Below are positions 5,713-10,061 of a stretch of 10,061 bases of DNA, one piece after another (position 1 is the first letter of the stretch; each line of letters begins with the position of its first letter). The notes below the pieces were generated by a model, which did not search any database, was not told the DNA's origin, and worked only from the letters and a program-made list of their open reading frames with translations. Position numbers and translations under genes: made by a program. The DNA lies in assembly GCA_030145015.1 (NCBI GenBank), contig JAQYWI010000192.1, forward strand, positions 1-10,061, read 5' to 3'. This DNA is from Desulfobacterales bacterium. GTDB lineage: Bacteria > Desulfobacterota > Desulfobacteria > Desulfobacterales > JAHEIW01.

Positions 5713-7664
5713 AACGATTACAATTTTTAATTCTTATATTTTGCCTGACCCTGTCCGTTCCGCTCGGGTATTTTGTCGTGCGGACCTACCAGGGTCTGAA
5801 ACAGGAAGAAGCGGCCACATTGAGTTATTTTGCCAATACGCTGTTTGATGAAATGGAACAGGCCCTTGCAACCCTGGTGCAGCAGGAGGAAAGTCGCGCC
5901 ATCGATGAGTACAATTTTTTTATGAGCCCTTCCGGGCGTTACCGCGATTCCGCAAATGAAAACCGCTCACCGCTTTCAAGCCTGCCGGAGCAAAATTACA
6001 TCCTCGGATATCTCCAGAATAATCCGGACGGTTCGTTTCAAACGCCTTTGGCACAGGCCGGCGAATCCGTTGCCGCGGATCGCAAAGGTGCCGTAGCCCG
6101 GCTGGAGCAAGCCAATCGCATATTTAACCGCAAACGCACCGCGGGCACCGATAAAATAACAGCGCCACCGGCCAAAGCGGTTGCCCAAGCCGAACAGAAG
6201 CAACAAAGCGGATTTGCCGAAAAATATCTGGATTTAACGCGCTCTCAAAAACCCAAAGCGCATCTCGGTCAAAAAGAAAAACGGTTTGAAAAAGTCACCA
6301 GCGCTCAGGCAAAAAATGTTGCCCGTCAGGAAAAACGCGAAACCGCCAAAAGCCCTGCGCCGTCAACCGGGTCAATCTCAAAAAGCCGTGCAGACCGCCG
6401 TCCGGCGGCAGAAGATGTACTGGGGGATACGGACGTATATCGGGCCGGTAAAATAGGCGGGCGCAGTGAGCCCTACCTGGCGGAATCCGAGGCCGATGCA
6501 TCCCGCGAAGTGGCCGCCGAAGGCCGGGATGAGGAAAGCTTTCAGGTGGAAGTTGCTCCGCTGCAATCGGTCTTTGTGGGCGATGATCAAATATTTATAT
6601 TTCGCCGCATTATGATCAACCAGAAAATATTTCGTCAGGGATTTATTTTGAAGGTCCGGGCCTTTTTAAATCATCTCGCCCAAAATTACTTTATTGACCA
6701 GCCAATGGCAGGCTTTGCCAATCTTCGCCTGCGGGTGATCGATCAGGGTCAGGAAATCGGTCGGGTGGAAGCCGGCATATCCAGCCGTGATCCCAAATTT
6801 ATCCTGAACCGGGGATTTCCATCACCCTTCGGGTTTTTAAACGCTACATTGAGCTGTGATGCGATTCCGGGTTCCACCGGTCGCAACACGCTGATGATTA
6901 TGATGGTCGTGCTGGCGGCGATTTTTTTAATTGGATTGTTTGCAATCTACAAAAGCGTGCAGACGATCGTGGATCTTTCCGAACGCCGATCCCAATTCGT
7001 GTCATCCGTTACGCATGAATTAAAGACCCCGTTAACCAATATACGGATGTACATTGAAATGCTCGAACAGGGAATTGCCAAAGATCCCGAGCGGGAGCAG
7101 GCCTATTTCCAGATCATCAATTCCGAGGGTTCACGGCTATCGCGTCTGATTAACAACGTTCTGGATCTGGCCAAGCTCGAGAAAAAACAGCGATCTCTTA
7201 ATCTGATAAAAGGAACCTTTGAAGAGGTTGTCGCCGAAGTTCAAACCGTGATGCAGGCCAAACTCCGGCAGGAAGGCTTCACCCTGAAAATTGTTCAGGA
7301 GAAAATCCGTCCGTTTAACTACGATCGTGAGGCCATGATTCAGGTATTGATCAATCTGATTGAAAACAGCATTAAATTCTGCCAGACAGCAGTTCGCAAA
7401 GAAATCACGATTCGAATCTATCAAGACGCCGACCGGGTAAAGATCGCGGTTGCTGACCGCGGACCCGGGATTCCCCAGCATGCGCTCAATAAGGTTTTCG
7501 ACGATTTTTACCGGGTGGATAACGATCTGGCGCGAAAAACCCGGGGTACCGGCATCGGACTGGCGCTGGTTAAAAAATTTATCAATTTATTAGGCGGGCA
7601 TGTCAGCGCCGGGAATAATCCGGGGGGCGGCTGCACCATAACGATTTCATTACCTTTGGCCTAA
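5709..7664 (+). CDS. Membrane sensor histidine kinase with long periplasmic region
   Basis: The 651-residue kinase is paired with the preceding regulator. One membrane helix lies at about 4-25 and a second at about 393-414, leaving a periplasmic sensor of about 365 residues. That region is in three parts: an N-terminal helical part (about 27-115), a low-complexity stretch rich in K, R, A, Q, E and S (about 120-277) that looks disordered, and a folded beta-containing part (about 278-388, with QIFIFRRIMINQKIFRQGFI). I know no named domain for it. There is no obvious HAMP domain; a short helix leads straight into the HisKA domain with H436 (SVTHELKTPL). The ATP-binding domain is complete: N553 (IENSIKF), DRGPGIP (583-589), the F box FDDFYR and GTGIGLAL (613-620). 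It should autophosphorylate and pass phosphate to D56 of the regulator. The signal sensed is unknown; an envelope cue is the simplest guess. Confidence 0.93.
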   Translation: MKRLQFLILIFCLTLSVPLGYFVVRTYQGLKQEEAATLSYFANTLFDEMEQALATLVQQEESRAIDEYNFFMSPSGRYRDSANENRSPLSSLPEQNYILGYLQNNPDGSFQTPLAQAGESVAADRKGAVARLEQANRIFNRKRTAGTDKITAPPAKAVAQAEQKQQSGFAEKYLDLTRSQKPKAHLGQKEKRFEKVTSAQAKNVARQEKRETAKSPAPSTGSISKSRADRRPAAEDVLGDTDVYRAGKIGGRSEPYLAESEADASREVAAEGRDEESFQVEVAPLQSVFVGDDQIFIFRRIMINQKIFRQGFILKVRAFLNHLAQNYFIDQPMAGFANLRLRVIDQGQEIGRVEAGISSRDPKFILNRGFPSPFGFLNATLSCDAIPGSTGRNTLMIMMVVLAAIFLIGLFAIYKSVQTIVDLSERRSQFVSSVTHELKTPLTNIRMYIEMLEQGIAKDPEREQAYFQIINSEGSRLSRLINNVLDLAKLEKKQRSLNLIKGTFEEVVAEVQTVMQAKLRQEGFTLKIVQEKIRPFNYDREAMIQVLINLIENSIKFCQTAVRKEITIRIYQDADRVKIAVADRGPGIPQHALNKVFDDFYRVDNDLARKTRGTGIGLALVKKFINLLGGHVSAGNNPGGGCTITISLPLA

Positions 7665-7666
7665 CG

Positions 7667-7693
7667 AAAAAGTTGACTTCAAATCAACCTTTT
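7667..7693. terminator. Shared hairpin between convergent kinase genes
   Basis: AAAAAGTTGA (7667-7676) and TCAACCTTTT (7684-7693) pair in 9 of 10 positions around a 7-base loop. The hairpin starts three bases after the stop of the plus-strand kinase and contains the stop codon of the minus-strand kinase. The A/T flanks give a short U-tract in both directions, so it can act as a bidirectional terminator. The stem is short and not GC-rich. Confidence 0.45.
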
Positions 7694-9687
7694 CCATCCA
7701 GCGCATCGATGAACAGAATGTGTTCGTTGCCGGTCGGAAGTGTTTTTAATTCCTCGGTTTCAGATATGACCTGTCTTCCCATAATTGGAAAAAGAATATC
7801 AAAACACGTTCCCTCACCGGGGGTGCTCTCGACATGGATACCGCCGCCGTGTCCCTTGACAATGCCATGAACGACCGCCAGGCCCATGCCCGTCCCCTTG
7901 TCCTGCTCCTCGGTGGTGAAATAGGGATCAAATATGCGGCTCAGGGTGGCGGCGTCCATACCGTGGCCGCTATCACTTATGCTGAGCTTTAAATAGGGAC
8001 CGGGATTGAGTTCCGGATATTGTAAGGCCCTCCGAGCGTCTAATTCAAAGTTGCTCAGACTGACTTGCAGGATGCCGCCGCTATCTTCCATCGCATGCGC
8101 AGAGTTTGTGCAAAGATTCATTATGACCTGATGGATTTGGGTCGGATCGGCAAAAATAGGATCCGGGTTCGGTTCGATATTTTGTTTTATCTCAATGGTG
8201 GTCGGCAATGAAGCCCGCAACAGTTTTAATACTTCCGTGATGATGGGTGTTGATGAAATTACCGTTTTATCCTGTTCGCTTTTGCGGCTAAAGGCAAGGA
8301 TCTGTTTTACCAGATCTTTGGCGCGATGACCGGCTCTGAGCACCTGGTCTATGTTGTAGTGCGCCATTGTATCTTTTTGGGTATCGTATAGGGCCATCTC
8401 GGCGTAGCCGATGATCGCACCGAGAATGTTGTTAAAATCATGGGCAATGCCTCCGGCTAATGTTCCAATGGCCTCCATCTTTTGGGCCTGGATCAGCTGG
8501 ATCTTTAATTTTTCGCGCTCTTCCTGTGCGGATTTTAATTCGCTGATATCTCTGTTAATGGTCAGGATATGCGGCTTGTCTTTTAGCTTTATCAAAACGG
8601 CCGACATCAAAGCGGTTATCACGCTTCCGTCTTTAAGCCGGAATTTGGCTTCCAAATTTTCGATCTTACCCTGTTGGGCAATGCCCGCCGTCAGTTTTTC
8701 GCGCGCTTCAGGGTTGTGCCAAAGATCAAGATCGGCAGCGACTTTTCCAACGACCTCATTGCGTGTCCAGCCCAGCAGGCGTGTGAAGGCACTATTGACG
8801 TCCACACAGCGCCCGTCTTCTGCCCGGATAATGGTGACCGGATCCGGAAAAGTTTCAAAAACCGTCCGCAGGCGTTCCTCGCTTTCCTGCAGGGCCTGCC
8901 GGGTTTTTTTGTTTTCCAGTGCATTAGCGAACACCTGGCCCACGATCTTCAGAAGAGAATTGGTGTCCGGCGCCCACATTTTTTCTTCCCTGACCGAATC
9001 GAGACCGATAAAGCCCACGATCTGGCCGCCGGAAATCATCGGCACCGCCAAAATCGATTGAATACCCTGGTTTTCAAATTCCTGTTTTTCTTTGGCGGCC
9101 TCGTGATGCAAGTCGGAAACGCGGGGGATCAAAACCATTTCTGCACTTAAAAATTTTTTCATTACCCAGGGAAAGGCATCCACCGGGGCACTCTGAATAC
9201 GATCAATGGTGGGTTCAATTTCCGGTGCGCACCATTCATGGGTGCCGGATACGGATTTTTGATCTTCAGAAAATTGAAAGACATAACTTCGATCCGCATC
9301 CGCAAATTCTCCGATCTGTTGAAGCGTATGATTCACTTCCTCATCAATCTGATCGGGATACAGGTTAATAAACTGGCTGGAAACCATCGTAATGAGATGT
9401 TGGAATTTGAGTCGATATTGCAATTCTTCTTCTGCCCGTTTGCGTGCGGTGATATCCGTGATAATGCCGAGAATCGCTTTTCCACGATCATAGTTAATTA
9501 GCTTGGTCGTAATGATGGCTTCAATTCTTTCTCCCTGTTTGTTGAGGAGGGAATACTCATAGGGCTCGACATCTTCTCCCGTCATGTGGCGTTTAAAGTT
9601 GGACCTGATCAAATCAACTGATTCCGCGGCAATCAGAGCCATAAAATCAAAATCCGGGGCATAAAACTCCTCGCGGCTGTAGCCCAT
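7684..9687 (-). CDS. Soluble PAS-GAF-PAS sensor histidine kinase, main fragment of a frameshifted gene; receiver domain lost
   Basis: This frame gives 667 residues from ATG at 9687, but the gene really begins at 9883: removing one G from the run at 9725-9731 joins both parts into a 732-residue protein. In restored numbering the order is: short coiled coil (8-28), PAS (about 35-150), GAF (about 160-325, with GIQSILAVPMISGGQIVGFI), PAS (about 335-450), HisKA with H481 (GTLAGGIAHDFNNILG), and the ATPase domain with N593, DSGHGM (637-642) and GTGMGLAV (663-670). There is no membrane helix, so it is a cytosolic sensor. The end, LPTGNEHILFIDALDGKG, begins like a receiver domain ('ILFIDD') and then stops. 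The ATG at 9687 lies inside the first PAS domain, with GAGGA almost touching it. It converges on the other kinase and has no regulator gene next to it. It may be inactive, or may work as a soluble kinase through an unlinked regulator. Confidence 0.85.
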   Translation of the reverse strand: MGYSREEFYAPDFDFMALIAAESVDLIRSNFKRHMTGEDVEPYEYSLLNKQGERIEAIITTKLINYDRGKAILGIITDITARKRAEEELQYRLKFQHLITMVSSQFINLYPDQIDEEVNHTLQQIGEFADADRSYVFQFSEDQKSVSGTHEWCAPEIEPTIDRIQSAPVDAFPWVMKKFLSAEMVLIPRVSDLHHEAAKEKQEFENQGIQSILAVPMISGGQIVGFIGLDSVREEKMWAPDTNSLLKIVGQVFANALENKKTRQALQESEERLRTVFETFPDPVTIIRAEDGRCVDVNSAFTRLLGWTRNEVVGKVAADLDLWHNPEAREKLTAGIAQQGKIENLEAKFRLKDGSVITALMSAVLIKLKDKPHILTINRDISELKSAQEEREKLKIQLIQAQKMEAIGTLAGGIAHDFNNILGAIIGYAEMALYDTQKDTMAHYNIDQVLRAGHRAKDLVKQILAFSRKSEQDKTVISSTPIITEVLKLLRASLPTTIEIKQNIEPNPDPIFADPTQIHQVIMNLCTNSAHAMEDSGGILQVSLSNFELDARRALQYPELNPGPYLKLSISDSGHGMDAATLSRIFDPYFTTEEQDKGTGMGLAVVHGIVKGHGGGIHVESTPGEGTCFDILFPIMGRQVISETEELKTLPTGNEHILFIDALDGKG

Positions 9688-9706
9688 TTCCTCGACACAT
9701 CTTTTG

Positions 9707-9883
9707 TTAACATAAACGATACGGCCCCCCCTTATTAATAAAAATCATGTTAGGGGATTGTTCGGCAAAGGTTCGCAAGCCATACATCGGTTTTACCGCT
9801 GCCGCCTTGTCAGACAGGACCGCAATCTGTTTTTCCAGTGCCCGGATACGTTTTACCAATTCAGTATGGGTTGGATTTCCCAT
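9707..9883 (-). pseudogene. 5' fragment of the PAS-GAF-PAS kinase gene, out of frame
   Basis: From ATG at 9883, with an excellent AGGAGG five bases upstream, 58 codons encode MGNPTHTELV, a short coiled coil (RIRALEKQIAVL) and the start of a PAS domain (FAEQSPNMIFINKGG). The frame then ends as PYRLC-stop at 9707-9709. With one G fewer it would read KGGRIVYVNKRCVEEMG and run into the main frame; 9883 to 7684 minus one base is exactly 733 codons. This is clearly the true 5' end of the downstream kinase, not an independent gene. The cause is an assembly error, a mutation or homopolymer slippage. Confidence 0.8.
9725..9731 (-). other. Seven-G homopolymer causing the kinase frameshift
   Basis: Seven consecutive C on the plus strand (G on the coding strand) lie exactly where the two frames part. 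Six would restore a conserved PAS motif (GGRIVYVN). The tract is a plausible site of sequencing error or of slipped-strand phase variation. Confidence 0.7.
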
Positions 9884-9923
9884 TAAACCTCCTATGGTAA
9901 GAATCTCTAATGATTTCTTATAG

Positions 9924-9953
9924 TTTATACCGCATTTGCCTCTAAATTACCAA
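9924..9953 (-). promoter_or_regulatory. Likely promoter of the PAS-GAF-PAS kinase
   Basis: On the minus strand TTGGTA (9948-9953), an 18-base spacer and TATAAA (9924-9929) make a fair sigma70-type promoter, placing the transcript start about 33 bases before the ATG at 9883. The match is moderate and the region is AT-rich. The remaining bases to the window end (9954-10061) hold no supported gene. Confidence 0.4.
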
Positions 9954-10061
9954 TTTTTTCTCAATTCTTGTAAAAGTTTAAATTTAGGGTTGAAATTTTT
10001 TTATTTATAGCGCATTAATTCCCTTTCAAATCATCATCGGGGCTAGGAAGGCCTTGACGAT

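Noticed and set aside
8411..9150. Long plus-strand open frames opposite the PAS-GAF-PAS kinase
   Set aside because: They are antisense shadows of conserved kinase domains, without ribosome-binding sites or recognisable motifs.
10026..10061. Minus-strand frame of 11 codons ending IVKAFLAPMMI-stop at the right edge, and an alternative frame ending SPDDDLKGN-stop
   Set aside because: Either could be the end of a neighbouring gene, but the piece is too short to choose a frame or show homology.
10041..10061. Possible start of a plus-strand gene (AGGAAGG followed by AT at the very edge)
   Set aside because: The start codon would lie at or past the window end; AAGGCCTT is palindromic and may be chance.

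Overview
The window looks like a chromosomal stretch of an uncultured or environmental Gram-negative bacterium, most likely a Desulfobacterota (Desulfobacterales-like) organism. This is an inference from the moderate GC content, the style of the signalling proteins (a long PAS/GAF/PAS soluble kinase, and an OmpR-type regulator with a two-TM kinase) and the abundance of short dyad-symmetric intergenic elements. No rRNA, tRNA, IS transposase, CRISPR array or phage gene is visible.

Layout, left to right. (1) 1-237, +: 3' end of a gene cut by the window edge. Its stop codon lies in the terminal repeat of a 113-bp GC-rich element (231-343). (2) 452-769, -: cutA-type divalent-cation tolerance protein. 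(3) 799-919: AT-rich dyad element. (4) 1000-1701, -: a stand-alone protein equivalent to the C-terminal half of translation initiation factor IF-2, with no GTPase domain and with most tRNA-recognition residues replaced. (5) 1791-2902, -: a two-gene operon with ATGA overlap, made of a PspA/IM30 homologue followed by a six-helix membrane protein. (6) 2987-3162: another dyad element, interrupted in one arm. (7) 3223-4653, -: secreted VWA-domain protein, divergent from (8) 5014-7664, +: an OmpR/PhoB-family response regulator and a membrane histidine kinase, also overlapping by ATGA. A 168-bp MITE-like element (4815-4982) sits between the likely promoter and the regulator gene. (9) 7684-9883, -: a soluble PAS-GAF-PAS histidine kinase, convergent with the first kinase across a shared hairpin. 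It is split by one extra G in a seven-G run near its 5' end and stops a few residues into what should be a receiver domain.

Functionally, the middle of the window is about the cell envelope. PspA plus an integral membrane partner is a membrane-stress unit. The VWA protein, regulator and kinase form a plausible three-gene envelope-sensing module, although nothing in the sequence proves that they interact. The most unusual gene is the IF-2-like protein. The most unusual architecture is the set of four unrelated dyad elements, which occupy most of the larger intergenic gaps and touch a stop codon in one case and a promoter in another.
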